DNA of 64,000 nt. Origin: Affinirhizobium lemnae (GTDB lineage: Bacteria > Pseudomonadota > Alphaproteobacteria > Rhizobiales > Rhizobiaceae). This document shows positions 52,279-61,534 of the stretch, piece by piece (positions within the stretch are counted from its first letter, which is position 1; every line of letters starts with the position of its first letter). A program made the position numbers and the translations under genes. The stretch lies in contig NZ_JALJQZ010000004.1 in NCBI RefSeq assembly GCF_022968395.1, positions 99,637 through 163,636 on the forward strand, read 5' to 3'. Under the pieces are notes generated by a model. That model did no database searches, was not told the DNA's origin, and worked only from the letters and a program-made list of their open reading frames with translations.

Positions 52279-53313
52279 TCAATCCAGTGCCGAGATGACG
52301 GCCTGGGTAATCTCATCCGTCTTGTTCTGCCCCGGCACGGTACCGATGCCTTGGGCGGTTACCGTTTCCATGGCGGTCATGATGCGGGCCGCCGCTTCTA
52401 CTTCGCCCAGATGTTCCAGCATCATGGCGACAGACCAGATGGCTGCCAGCGGGTTGGCGATGCCCAGATGCGCGATATCAGGCGCGGAGCCATGAACCGG
52501 TTCGAACATGGAGGGGGCGGAGCGGTCCGGGTTGATGTTGGCGGAGGCGGCAAAGCCTAGACCGCCCTGGATGGCTGCTCCCAGGTCGGTCAGGATGTCG
52601 CCGAAGAGATTGGAGGCGACCACCACGTCTAGGCTTTCCGGCGCCATCACCATACGGGCGGCAATGGCATCGATGTGATAGTGGCTGATGGCAACGTCCG
52701 GATATTCGGCGGCCAACTCCTTCGTCACCTCGTCCCAGAAGACCATGGAGTATTTCTGCGCATTGGATTTGGTGACAGAAGCCAGTCTGCCGCTGCGCTT
52801 GCGGGCCTGCTCGAAGCCGAAACGCAGGATACGTTCGACGCCAGCGCGGGTGAAGACAGCGGTTTCGACGGCCACCTCGTCCTTCGTGCCCTGATGCACG
52901 CGCCCGCCTGCCCCCGAATACTCGCCTTCCGTATTCTCGCGGATGCAGAGAATGTCAAAGCCGCCCTTGCGTAGCGGGCCTTCAACACCGGGCAGAAGCC
53001 GGTGCGGACGGATGTTGGCATATTGCACGAAGGCCTTTCGGATCGGCAGCAGCAGGCCATGCAGGGAGACCGAATCCGGCACCTTTTCGGGCCAGCCGAC
53101 GGCGCCCAGACAAATGGCGTCAAAGCTGCGCAGAGTGTCGATGCCATCCTGCGGCATCATCTGCCCGGTCTGCAGATAGAAATCGCAGGACCAGGGGAAG
53201 GTGACGGCTTCCAGTCTGCCCGGCAGGGCCTTTGCGGCAACGACAAGCGCGGCTTCTGTGACCGGAATACCAATGCCGTCGCCGGGGATAACTGCAATAC
53301 GATAGGTGGTCAT
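52279..53313 (-). CDS. Tartrate/D-malate-type beta-decarboxylating dehydrogenase
   Basis: A 344-residue member of the isocitrate/isopropylmalate dehydrogenase family. It opens IAVIPGDGIGIPVTEAAL and contains CIRENTEGEYSGAGG and NLFGDILTDLGAAIQGGLG, features of TtuC/DmlA-like tartrate or D-malate dehydrogenases. It oxidises and decarboxylates a 2-hydroxy acid with NAD. It lies between two aldehyde dehydrogenase genes (6 and 10 bp away), so all three are one transcript. Confidence 0.9.
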   Translation of the reverse strand: MTTYRIAVIPGDGIGIPVTEAALVVAAKALPGRLEAVTFPWSCDFYLQTGQMMPQDGIDTLRSFDAICLGAVGWPEKVPDSVSLHGLLLPIRKAFVQYANIRPHRLLPGVEGPLRKGGFDILCIRENTEGEYSGAGGRVHQGTKDEVAVETAVFTRAGVERILRFGFEQARKRSGRLASVTKSNAQKYSMVFWDEVTKELAAEYPDVAISHYHIDAIAARMVMAPESLDVVVASNLFGDILTDLGAAIQGGLGFAASANINPDRSAPSMFEPVHGSAPDIAHLGIANPLAAIWSVAMMLEHLGEVEAAARIMTAMETVTAQGIGTVPGQNKTDEITQAVISALD

Positions 53314-53319
53314 GTTCCC

Positions 53320-54783
53320 TCACAGGCCGATGAGCACGCTCTTTGAGCGGCGATTGGCGTGGTAGGCGTCCCGCCCTAGATCTTTACCGATGCCGGACGA
53401 CTTGTAGCCTCCCGTCGGCAGGATGTGATCGCGCGAGCGCCCATAGCGGTTGATCCAGATGGTGCCTGCCTCGATGCGGTGAAGGCTCTTCAGAGCCCGG
53501 GAGAGGTCGCGTGTATAGATCCCGGCAGCGAGGCCATAGGTGAGATGCTCGGCCAGCGAGAAGGCTTCTTCATCCGTCTCGAAGGTCTGCAAAGTCAGCA
53601 CTGGGCCGAACACTTCCTCGCGCACAGCGGTGTTGTCCTGGGCCACATTGGTGAGTAGCGTCGGCTGGTAGAAATAGCCTGGATGATCTATCTCGCGTGC
53701 GCCGGTCAGCACCTCTGCGCCCTCACTGATCGCAGCCTGCACAAGGCTGTGGACACGGGCACGCTGCCGGGCAGAGATGCACGGTGAATAGTCGGTGGTC
53801 TCGTCCCAGCCAGGGCCGGGCTGCGGACCACTCATTAGCGAGGTCAGCCGCTCTGCCAACTCATTTGCGATGCTGCTATGGGCAATGACACGGCTCCCGG
53901 CCACACAGGCCTGCCCACCGTTGAAGAGGATGGAGCGGGCGATACAATCCGCAGCAAGCGCGATGTCCGCGTCGGCAAAGACGAGCTGCGGGCTCTTGCC
54001 TCCAAGCTCCAGCGTCATTGGCTTGATGCCGGTGCGTGCGATATTTGCCATGATGGCTGCGCCCGCTGCCGTAGAACCGGTGAAGCTGACCTTGGCGACA
54101 TCGGGGTGGCCGGTCAACGCATTGCCTGTAACTGGGCCATCTCCCAGGACCACGTTAACGAGCCCGGCGGGAATGCCCGCCTCGACTGATAGCGCGGCCA
54201 TACGCAGGGTGGCGAATGGCGTCATTTCAGAGGGTTTCAAAACCACCGCATTTCCAGCTGCGAGGGCGGGTGCCATCTTCCACCCGGCCATGGAAAGGGG
54301 AAAGTTCCACGGCGTAATGGCACCGACGACGCCATAGGGCTCCGTCACGATCATGCCGAACTGGTTGCCGGCAGTCGGCACCACATTCCCGCCTTCCTTG
54401 TCGGCAAGTTCTGCAAAGAAGCGGATCTGTTCGGCTGTCACGGCAATGTCGCCGGCAATCAACTGGTTGATCAGGCGCGTCGAGGGTACGGCTTCCAGTT
54501 GCGCAAGTTCTTCTGCATGCCGTTCGATCAGATCCGCCCAGCGGAGCAGCGCATTGGTGCGTTCTCGCGGGCGGCAGGTGCCCCAGCCGGTCTCCTTCTG
54601 CGCCTTGCGGGCGGTAGTGACTGCCTGATCCACACGGGTCGCATCGGCGACCGGGCAAGCGGCGAATTCCATACCATCCGACGGGCGGTGCATGGCCAAG
54701 ACCGGCACATCTTCCACGAAGCTGCCGCCGATGAAATGGCCGGACCGGAAGGAAACTGAGTCGGGATCGAAGGAGATGGACAT
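53320..54783 (-). CDS. Aldehyde dehydrogenase
   Basis: A 487-residue ALDH with TPWNFPLSMAGWKMAP, LELGGKSPQLVFADADI and GGQACVAGSR (catalytic Cys), resembling betaine- or gamma-aminobutyraldehyde-type enzymes. ATG 54783 is preferred to the longer frame from 54843. It is first of the ALDH-dehydrogenase-ALDH operon, divergent from the M20 deacylase gene. Confidence 0.9.
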   Translation of the reverse strand: MSISFDPDSVSFRSGHFIGGSFVEDVPVLAMHRPSDGMEFAACPVADATRVDQAVTTARKAQKETGWGTCRPRERTNALLRWADLIERHAEELAQLEAVPSTRLINQLIAGDIAVTAEQIRFFAELADKEGGNVVPTAGNQFGMIVTEPYGVVGAITPWNFPLSMAGWKMAPALAAGNAVVLKPSEMTPFATLRMAALSVEAGIPAGLVNVVLGDGPVTGNALTGHPDVAKVSFTGSTAAGAAIMANIARTGIKPMTLELGGKSPQLVFADADIALAADCIARSILFNGGQACVAGSRVIAHSSIANELAERLTSLMSGPQPGPGWDETTDYSPCISARQRARVHSLVQAAISEGAEVLTGAREIDHPGYFYQPTLLTNVAQDNTAVREEVFGPVLTLQTFETDEEAFSLAEHLTYGLAAGIYTRDLSRALKSLHRIEAGTIWINRYGRSRDHILPTGGYKSSGIGKDLGRDAYHANRRSKSVLIGL

Positions 54784-55051
54784 TTTTGGGCTCCGGTAAA
54801 TCTCCGCCGATCCTATCGGCTGGTCCCCGCAAGCATCCGCCAATTGTCATGACCGGGCGGCGTATTGCTCTGTTCACAAGGGCGGCGACGCAATTCTGTG
54901 CGGCTGCTTGTGGGCTGGCGAAGCCTGATCATGAAGGATAGGGCAGCTTTGCCGCAGTATATCCTGCTGCAAGGCACTTCTTCGGCATGAACTGTGCAGC
55001 AAAGCGCAGATGATGGTCGGCAGAGACGTGCTCGGCATGGAGACTTTTTGA

Positions 55052-56218
55052 ATGGGTTTTTCTGATCCAGCTTTTTCGGTCGAAATGCTGCTGGCGGATC
55101 TTGTGGCCTTCCCGGTACTACCGGGTGCGGCAAATGATGCGATTGCTCAGTATGTGCGCAGCTATCTCGCCTCCCACGGGGTAGAGTGTACGGTGCTGCC
55201 CGGACCGGATGGCGATCGGGTCAATCTGTTTGCCACCATCGGCCCGAAAGACGTGCCCGGTTATGTTCTCTCGGGCCATATGGATGTCGTCTCGGTTGAG
55301 GGACAGAAATGGTCTGCCGATCCCTTTCGCCTGACAGATCGTGACGGGAGGCTGACAGGGCGGGGCACCACCGATATGAAGGGGTTTCTTGCCTGCATGC
55401 TGGCAGCCGTTCCCCTATTTCAGGCGGCAGGGCTTAAACGTCCCGTGCATCTCGCCTTTTCCTATGACGAGGAGATCGGCTGCCGGGGCGTACCGCACAT
55501 GATCGCCAGACTGCCGGATCTCTGCGCACCGCCGAAAGGTTGCATTGTCGGCGAGCCCACCGACATGCGGCCGGTCCTCTCTCACAAGGGAAAGCAGGCG
55601 ATAGAGATCACCTTCACCGGAAAGGCGGCACACAGCTCTCAGCCGGCGCTAGGAGAAAACGCTCTTTATCCAGCGGCAGAACTCATCCTGTTCATTCGTG
55701 ATCTTTTGGCGCGCATGGAAGCAGAAGGGCCCTTCGACACGCGCTTCTCCCCGCCGTCTTCGACAATTGTGGCTGGCATTGTGTTGGGAGGGAGCGCGGT
55801 CAACATCATTCCTGATCTGTGCCGACTCGCTTTTGAGGTACGCTCGGTTCCGGGTGTGGCCCCACAGGATGTGAGCGCCAAAGTTCTCGAAAAGTTGCAC
55901 TTGCTGCTTGGTTCTGCCGAGGCGGCAGGGCGGAAGATTTCAGCTACCTGGACGGAGCTTTCGAGCTATCCCGCTCTCGCTCCCACGCAGGACGCTGCCT
56001 TCGTAGACATCGTAGAACGGTTGTCGGGCGGTCTGGCGATCCCATCGGTCAGCTATGGGACGGAAGCCGGGCTTTTCCAGGAGGCTGGCATCCCCTCGAT
56101 TGTCTGCGGCCCTGGTTCAATCACACGAGCGCATCGCCCGGACGAATACATCCTAAGAGACGAGCTTGCTGCCTGCATGACCATGCTGCAGCGACTGGCG
56201 CGAGGACTGGCGGCCTGA
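55052..56218 (+). CDS. M20 metallo-deacylase, acetylornithine deacetylase-like
   Basis: A 388-residue M20-family zinc enzyme with SGHMDVVS (His76, Asp78), RGTTDMKGF (Asp108) and YDEEIGCRG (catalytic Glu140/Glu141), like ArgE. It removes an acyl group from an N-acyl amino acid or amine, so it may undo acetylation by the local GNAT proteins or process an imported conjugate. Divergent from the ALDH operon, followed by the convergent cupin gene. Confidence 0.87.
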   Translation: MGFSDPAFSVEMLLADLVAFPVLPGAANDAIAQYVRSYLASHGVECTVLPGPDGDRVNLFATIGPKDVPGYVLSGHMDVVSVEGQKWSADPFRLTDRDGRLTGRGTTDMKGFLACMLAAVPLFQAAGLKRPVHLAFSYDEEIGCRGVPHMIARLPDLCAPPKGCIVGEPTDMRPVLSHKGKQAIEITFTGKAAHSSQPALGENALYPAAELILFIRDLLARMEAEGPFDTRFSPPSSTIVAGIVLGGSAVNIIPDLCRLAFEVRSVPGVAPQDVSAKVLEKLHLLLGSAEAAGRKISATWTELSSYPALAPTQDAAFVDIVERLSGGLAIPSVSYGTEAGLFQEAGIPSIVCGPGSITRAHRPDEYILRDELAACMTMLQRLARGLAA

Positions 56219-56237
56219 AGGACGCCAGTGGCGGGCA

Positions 56238-56591
56238 TCAGTAGCACACTACGTAGATCTTGCGCACGGTCTCGATGGTCCGCCATGTCCCGACGAAACC
56301 AGGTTTCATGACGAAGCTGTCCCCGGCCCTATAGGTAATTGGCTCTTGGCCGGTCTCGGTGATCTCCACCACGCCCTCAATGATATGGCAAAATTCGAAG
56401 GTCTCGCCCTTGATGGAATGGGTAAGGCCCGGTGTTGCCTGCCAGACGCCCGACTTGATTTTGCCATCCCGGGATTCGTCCATTGCCCAGGTCGAGAACT
56501 CAGGCGTGCCTGAAATCAATCGTTCGGGTGCAGGGAAGGCAAGGGTGGGTTCAAAGGTGGGGTTGTGGTCAAGGGTCTTGATGTGGCTCAT
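56238..56591 (-). CDS. Small cupin-domain protein
   Basis: A 117-residue single cupin (FEFCHIIEGVVEITETGQEPITYRAGDSFVMKPGFVGTW) of the Cupin_3 type often found near amine and ureide catabolism. It may be a metal-binding enzyme or a ligand sensor. ATG 56591 has GGAG upstream; a longer frame from 56633 is not supported. It converges with the M20 gene. Confidence 0.78.
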   Translation of the reverse strand: MSHIKTLDHNPTFEPTLAFPAPERLISGTPEFSTWAMDESRDGKIKSGVWQATPGLTHSIKGETFEFCHIIEGVVEITETGQEPITYRAGDSFVMKPGFVGTWRTIETVRKIYVVCY

Positions 56592-57166
56592 ATCTGCTCC
56601 GGATCGTGACTTTTTCCGGACCATCAGACCCAATTATGACGCTCGCTTTGTGCTGTCGTTCGCAGTCAATCAGGATGTCATGCGGAATTTGGGGGCCAAG
56701 CCAAAGATCCTGCGGCGATTGCTTCACTTTCTGCTGGAGCAAAATCCGAGCGGAGTGAAACGAGGATCGAAGCGATGAAGTATCGCCTAGGTGGTGTGAT
56801 CATCATCGTCACGCATGCCGGTCCCCGGATCGATGTGGCAGCTGTGGTGGAGAGGCTGGGCTGGTCGTGTCAAGGATTATGAAGGCGGCGCATGGGCGCA
56901 TTTCTTTGCAAACCCCGTTGTCGGCGTTGGCACTGCAAAAGTCGTGCTGCTGACCTGCTACGAGCAGCTCCTTGTTTTGCCGATCCTGCAATCGGCATTT
57001 TACCACACCGACGCCATCGTAGCGGCTGGAAACGGCTGGTGGACTGAGGGAACGTCGGTCATCGATATTCAGAAGGCGAGCAGCAAAGCCGGGGCACGCC
57101 TGTATTGTTTAAAAACGGACGGATTTGTACTTTAAAATGGACGCTTATTAAGTTAAGAATGGTCGC
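56592..57166. other. Degenerate boundary region before the ATPase gene
   Basis: About 575 bp with a copy of the dispersed 38-bp repeat (56735-56772) and a plus-strand 106-codon frame (56815-57135) with no recognised domain, possibly a gene remnant. Just before the ATPase gene an AT-rich spacer starts. It marks the end of the amine catabolism region. Confidence 0.45.
56735..56772. repeat. Dispersed 38-bp repeat, copy 2
   Basis: TGGAGCAAAATCCGAGCGG and following GAGTGAAACGAGGATCG match the copy at 34036-34073. The two copies are 22.7 kb apart, flanking much of the amine catabolism region. Confidence 0.55.
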
Positions 57167-58420
57167 ATGCCTGAAAAGTCAAATTCGAAATCCCTTGTCG
57201 ACCGTAAAGTCCTACCTCTTATAGAGGCAGCTCTCACTGACACCCGTGTAGTATTGATATCTGGGCCACGACAATCGGGCAAGACGACCCTCGCGCGCAT
57301 GTTCTCGGACAGGAATCGACCATATATCACATTGGATGATGCGGGTACTTTAAACGCCGCTAAAGCCGATCCCACAGGGTTTATACGGGGGATTAAGCGA
57401 GCGGTTATCGACGAGGTCCAACGAGCCCCTGATCTGATACTTGCGATCAAGGCAAGCGTGGATGACGATCAGGAGCCGGGGCGGTTTCTGCTCACGGGCT
57501 CCGCCAATCTCGCGACCATTCCGGCGATTGCTGACTCGCTCGCAGGCCGAATGGCAGTCGTTCCGCTTCTTCCCTTCGCGCAGGCCGAAATCCGGTCAAG
57601 TCCCGGCCTCATGCTTGATCGACTTTTCGCAGGGGAGGAGCCCGCGATCGAAGGTGAGGTTGTTCTGGGCAAGGACATGATGAACATGGTTCTGGCTGGC
57701 GGCTATCCTGAAGCCTTGAGGCGAACCACGGCGGCCCGGCGCGTCTCATGGCTGGAAGACTATGTCAGTCTGATTCTGGACCGCGACGTGCGCGACATTG
57801 CCAACATCGATCAGCTCGATCGGTTGCCGCGCCTCCTGAACGTCCTCGCGGAACATGCCGGGCAGCTGATCAACAATAGCAGCTTCGGTTCTGCCTTGGG
57901 ATTATCCGGGGTCACCGCTCAGAAATACATAGCAATCCTGGAGCGGCTATTCCTTATCAAAACTCTTGTGCCATGGTCGAACAACCGGCTCAGCCGACTT
58001 GTCAAGACGCCAAAGCTCCATTTCATCGATACAGGACTTCTGGCGGCATTGCGCGAAGACGAACTCGTCAGGCTATACGATGACAAGACCCGATTTGGCG
58101 CGCTGCTGGAGAGTTTTGTCGTCTCCGAACTGATGAAGCTGGCGTCCTGGTCTGAGAGACGCGTATCTTTTTCGCACTACAGAACGAAGGATCTGGATGA
58201 GGTCGATGTCGTAATTGAAGATCGGCGTGGTCGGATCATCGGTATTGAAGTGAAGGCGTCTGCGACCGTCAAGACCGACGATTTTCGCGGGTTGCGCCAG
58301 CTACAGGCCGCGGTGGGTGATCGATTCATACGTGGACTTGTCTTGCATGATCATGACCGCATCACGCCGTTCGCAGAACGCCTGCAGGCAGCACCGCTAT
58401 CAATCCTTTGGTCGATGTGA
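57167..58420 (+). CDS. AAA ATPase with DUF4143-type C-terminus
   Basis: A 417-residue protein with Walker A GPRQSGKT (33-40), a Walker B-type VIDEVQRAPDLI and RFLLTGSANL, then the DUF4143 region with ALGLSGVTAQKYIAILERLFLI. Near the C-terminus DEVDVVIEDRRGRIIGIEVKAS has the D-x-ExK layout of PD-(D/E)XK nucleases. These proteins are widespread and poorly understood; some may be linked to mobile or defence loci. It stands alone on a repeat-rich boundary, with no toxin or antitoxin partner seen. Confidence 0.85.
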   Translation: MPEKSNSKSLVDRKVLPLIEAALTDTRVVLISGPRQSGKTTLARMFSDRNRPYITLDDAGTLNAAKADPTGFIRGIKRAVIDEVQRAPDLILAIKASVDDDQEPGRFLLTGSANLATIPAIADSLAGRMAVVPLLPFAQAEIRSSPGLMLDRLFAGEEPAIEGEVVLGKDMMNMVLAGGYPEALRRTTAARRVSWLEDYVSLILDRDVRDIANIDQLDRLPRLLNVLAEHAGQLINNSSFGSALGLSGVTAQKYIAILERLFLIKTLVPWSNNRLSRLVKTPKLHFIDTGLLAALREDELVRLYDDKTRFGALLESFVVSELMKLASWSERRVSFSHYRTKDLDEVDVVIEDRRGRIIGIEVKASATVKTDDFRGLRQLQAAVGDRFIRGLVLHDHDRITPFAERLQAAPLSILWSM

Positions 58421-58734
58421 AGTGGATTTATCGGCCTATGCGGTTTGCATTGTGGCAGCGGCAGCGAGAAACGCTTTGCGCTTTTAGAGCGGAGTTCGAC
58501 CTGATTGAATCATTCTGCGGCAAGGGATTTTCGTCAGGATCGGGGATTTTGCCGAAGGGCTTGGCCGTGTATGCGATAAGCTTCGCCACGCGCCCTTCGT
58601 CCCAAGTGGAACGAACCGGTTTGGGCCAACCGAATTGATCCAATCAGATCGAACCCCGGGTAGCAGCAATTTCTCCCTGATGTTCAACAGGCCGTTAACC
58701 GAGATAATTGCGACAGGCTCCCTTTTCTCCCTTT
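58421..58734. other. Noncoding region with palindromic element
   Basis: The 314-bp gap between the ATPase and LysR genes is dominated by the inverted-repeat element at 58494-58654. Short frames inside it have no support. Confidence 0.6.
58494..58654. repeat. MITE-like palindromic element (about 161 bp)
   Basis: GTTCGACCTGATTGAATCA (58494-58512) pairs with the reverse complement of 58636-58654 (GTTCGATCTGATTGGATCA). Inner arms CGAAGGGC (58553-58560) and GCCCTTCG (58592-58599) also pair. The upstream flank TTTTAGAGCG recalls the element at 19692-19870. No transposase is present. Confidence 0.6.
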
Positions 58735-59571
58735 TCAACGAAAGGCGCTTGCAATGGCCCGCAAGGTTTCCTTGGACTTTGCATCTGTCAGTGAGGAGTG
58801 CAGCACGATGGATGAAGAGGGAAGGGGCGGTAGACCAAACTTTTCGCCCACATCCTGAAATTCCGGCGGAGCCAGACGTCTCGGGAGCGCCGCTATGCCA
58901 AGCCCCGCAGACACTGCGGCGATGATCGCGCTTACGCCTCCTCCAGAGAAAGCCTCAATCCACGGAATTCCTGCATCGGTCAGGATTTGTGCAGCAAGGT
59001 TGGATACGCTGCAATGTGGACTAAGATTAACGACCCTGATCGGTCGACCTTTTCGATGCTCGTAATGTGCAGAAGCGAACCATCCTACGGGCTCAGGGCA
59101 TAGAAGTGTGCCATCCCGCCTGTCCTCATCGCTGCGGATGATAACGGCATCCAGCGTGCCATCCATGAACGCGTCCAGGAGCAGCCGCGAGCTATCGAGT
59201 CTGACTTCCATCGTGATGGCGGGGTCCAGTTCCTTCAACCGCCCCAAAAGAACCGGAACTTCAGGCCCCATTACATGGCAGGCAATCCCTAATCGGAACT
59301 GCCTTCGATGCACAGCCAGGTTCGACAATGCGCGTTCATGCGCGGCCAGAAAATCCTTGGCCGGTTCGATGAACATTTCACCCTGGGAGGAAAGACGTAC
59401 CATTCTCGGCGTACGCTCAAGAAGACGCTGACCCAATCGATCTTCCAATCGGCGAACCTTGACGCTCAAAGTTCCCTGGCTTGTACCCAAAGCCTCGGCC
59501 GCCCTAGTAAAGCTCTTCAGTTCCGAGATGGTTACAAAGGCCCGAACGGCTTCCACATCCAAAATGCTCAT
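58735..59571 (-). CDS. LysR-family regulator of the biosynthetic-like cluster
   Basis: A 278-residue LysR protein: HTH VEAVRAFVTISELKSFTRAAEALGTSQGTLSVKVRRLEDRLGQRLL and a shortened sensor domain. It is divergent from the MFS exporter gene, with nested inverted repeats in the 165-bp gap, the classical LysR arrangement. It most likely controls the exporter, ACP, KAS III and amidotransferase genes. Confidence 0.9.
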   Translation of the reverse strand: MSILDVEAVRAFVTISELKSFTRAAEALGTSQGTLSVKVRRLEDRLGQRLLERTPRMVRLSSQGEMFIEPAKDFLAAHERALSNLAVHRRQFRLGIACHVMGPEVPVLLGRLKELDPAITMEVRLDSSRLLLDAFMDGTLDAVIIRSDEDRRDGTLLCPEPVGWFASAHYEHRKGRPIRVVNLSPHCSVSNLAAQILTDAGIPWIEAFSGGGVSAIIAAVSAGLGIAALPRRLAPPEFQDVGEKFGLPPLPSSSIVLHSSLTDAKSKETLRAIASAFR

Positions 59572-59598
59572 CGGCTATCTCGATTTGTTGTCACAGTA

Positions 59599-59685
59599 AT
59601 ATACATCCATATCATTTTGTTGCGATGCATACAAATGTATATCGGTAGATATAAATCAGATTAAATTGTATTAATAAAATGATAT
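59599..59685. promoter_or_regulatory. Nested inverted repeats in LysR / MFS promoter
   Basis: ATATACAT/ATGTATAT (59599-59606, 59635-59642) and ATATCATTTT/AAAATGATAT (59609-59618, 59676-59685) are perfect and interleaved in an AT-rich gap. LysR proteins usually bind two or more such dyads in front of a divergent target. Confidence 0.55.
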
Positions 59686-59736
59686 GCGAAATGCATTTAA
59701 TTAATACAAATAGATTTTATAAAATAGGAAGTTAAC

Positions 59737-61251
59737 GTGCCAAATATATCTGCGCGCAATAAAATCGCTCTGGTGGCGGTATGTCTTTCAGCGGTCATGC
59801 TAGGATTGGAAATCACAAGCATTCCATCCATCCTGCCGGTGCTTGAGAAGGTACTGCCCGCGAATTTCAAGCAACTTCAGTGGATTATGAACGCCTACAC
59901 GATCGCGATGTGCTCGGTCCTTGTCGCGATGGGAGCATTGGCTGACCAGTTCGGCCGCAAACGCATGTTCCTGATTGGCATTTTCGTCTTTGGTCTGGCA
60001 TCGCTGCTGTGCGGCATTGCAACAAGCGCGCCTCTCCTGATCGCTGCACGCTTCCTGCAGGGATTGAGTGCGGCGGCGATGCTGGCCTGTCAGGTTGCCA
60101 TCCTTTCGCATCAATTTCAGAATGGACCCGAAAGGGGAGTTGCATTCGCCTGGTGGGGCATAATTTTTGGTCTCGGATTGGGTTTTGGACCCATCATAGG
60201 CGGTGCGCTTGTTGAGCTTACGAGCTGGCACTGGGTCTTCCTGATCCATGTCGCCATTGCCGCTTTGACAATTCTTCTGGCACGTAGCGGTGTTCAGGAA
60301 TCCGTAGATCCGAATGCCGGCAGGATCGATTTCCTGGGCATGGCAACTCTGTCAATCGGCGTTTTCGGGCTGGTTTATCTGATTACGCAAGGACAGGGCA
60401 CTGATCTTCTCAGCAAGCCCAATCTGGTCATCATCGCGATCAGCATTATCATGTTCGCCGTCTTTGCTGTTGTCGAAACAAGGGTTGCCCGCCCCATGTT
60501 CGACTTCCAGGCATTCCGCGTTAGGAATTTTTCTGGCGCTCTGATGGGGGCAAGCGGCATGAATTTCAGCTTTTGGCCCTTTGTCATCTATCTGCCGATC
60601 TATCTGCAGGCGGTCTTGGGCTATGACAGCTTTGCGGCAGGTCTTACGGTGCTTGCCTATACGCTGCCAACGATTATCGTCCCCCCGCTGGCGGAACGAC
60701 TTCTGATGAAGCGCGGCCCAGGATTTGTCATTCCCCTGGGATTGTCTGCAATCGGTATCGGTTTCATCTGCATGCGTCTGGTCATCGGAACCGATCAAGC
60801 CAGCTGGCTATCGCTCCTTCCTGGTTTCCTGTTGGCAGGCATAGGGCTTGGATTGACCAACACACCAGTTACCAACACGGCAAGCGGGTCCATGCCACCA
60901 GAACGCGCCGGCATGGCATCAGGTATGGAGTTCAGCGCCCGTATGATTTCACTTGCTCTTAACATCGCCGTGATGGGGTTCATCCTGGTCAAGGGCGTAT
61001 CCCTCAACCTGCAGGTTTATGTGACCGCCACTGTATCCGCAGACGACTTGACATCCTTGGCCAATGCGCTGGCTGCCGGCAATCTCGCTGCGGTGGAGCC
61101 TTATGGAGTGAACCCTGAGGAAGCCCGCGCTGCACTTGCTGGCGGTTTTGTCTGGGTGCTTACATACGGTGCTTTGGCGCCCCTTCTTCTCGCGGCTATA
61201 TCCCGCATCACCTTCACAAAACATCGCGAAACCTCTGCTGTGCAAAGTTGA
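59737..61251 (+). CDS. MFS drug/metabolite exporter, 14-helix (DHA2) type
   Basis: The 504-residue protein has about 14 hydrophobic segments, motif A GALADQFGRKRMFLIG and motif C-like GLGLGFGPIIGG, as in DHA2 drug-proton antiporters. It is first in a plus-strand run with ACP, KAS III and an amidotransferase, suggesting export of the product and self-resistance. The start is GTG 59737 with AGGAAG upstream. A drug-resistance role without link to the cluster is the alternative. Confidence 0.85.
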   Translation: MPNISARNKIALVAVCLSAVMLGLEITSIPSILPVLEKVLPANFKQLQWIMNAYTIAMCSVLVAMGALADQFGRKRMFLIGIFVFGLASLLCGIATSAPLLIAARFLQGLSAAAMLACQVAILSHQFQNGPERGVAFAWWGIIFGLGLGFGPIIGGALVELTSWHWVFLIHVAIAALTILLARSGVQESVDPNAGRIDFLGMATLSIGVFGLVYLITQGQGTDLLSKPNLVIIAISIIMFAVFAVVETRVARPMFDFQAFRVRNFSGALMGASGMNFSFWPFVIYLPIYLQAVLGYDSFAAGLTVLAYTLPTIIVPPLAERLLMKRGPGFVIPLGLSAIGIGFICMRLVIGTDQASWLSLLPGFLLAGIGLGLTNTPVTNTASGSMPPERAGMASGMEFSARMISLALNIAVMGFILVKGVSLNLQVYVTATVSADDLTSLANALAAGNLAAVEPYGVNPEEARAALAGGFVWVLTYGALAPLLLAAISRITFTKHRETSAVQS

Positions 61252-61291
61252 TCTCGTTGTACGAAGGCATTGAACTGTAAAGGATTTTTAT

Positions 61292-61519
61292 ATGCAAATA
61301 ACCATCGAAACTCTTTCTCCGGCTATGGCAAGAATCCTGGACGTCAGCGCTGACGAAATCAGTGCAACGACACCGCTTTGCGGGAATGAGAAATGGGATT
61401 CTTTCGCTGTGCTGTCCGCTGTCGCATTTGCCATCGAGCATACCGGCCGGCAATTGACGATCAAGGATCTGGCCAACCTTGAGACCGTTGAAGACTTTCT
61501 GAAAATACTTCGTCAGTGA
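61292..61519 (+). CDS. Free-standing acyl carrier protein
   Basis: A 75-residue acidic protein with four-helix ACP features: WDSFAVLS carries the phosphopantetheine serine (Ser37) and LTIKDLANLETVEDFLKIL the last helix. It differs from the housekeeping DSL motif (D-S-F) and therefore looks pathway-specific. It lies 40 bp after the exporter and 15 bp before KAS III. It would carry the acyl intermediate. Confidence 0.88.
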   Translation: MQITIETLSPAMARILDVSADEISATTPLCGNEKWDSFAVLSAVAFAIEHTGRQLTIKDLANLETVEDFLKILRQ

Positions 61520-61534
61520 GCTTCGGCCAGTCAG

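Noticed and set aside
56815-57135. 106-codon plus-strand frame before the ATPase gene
   Set aside because: No known domain or ribosome site; kept only as possible remnant.
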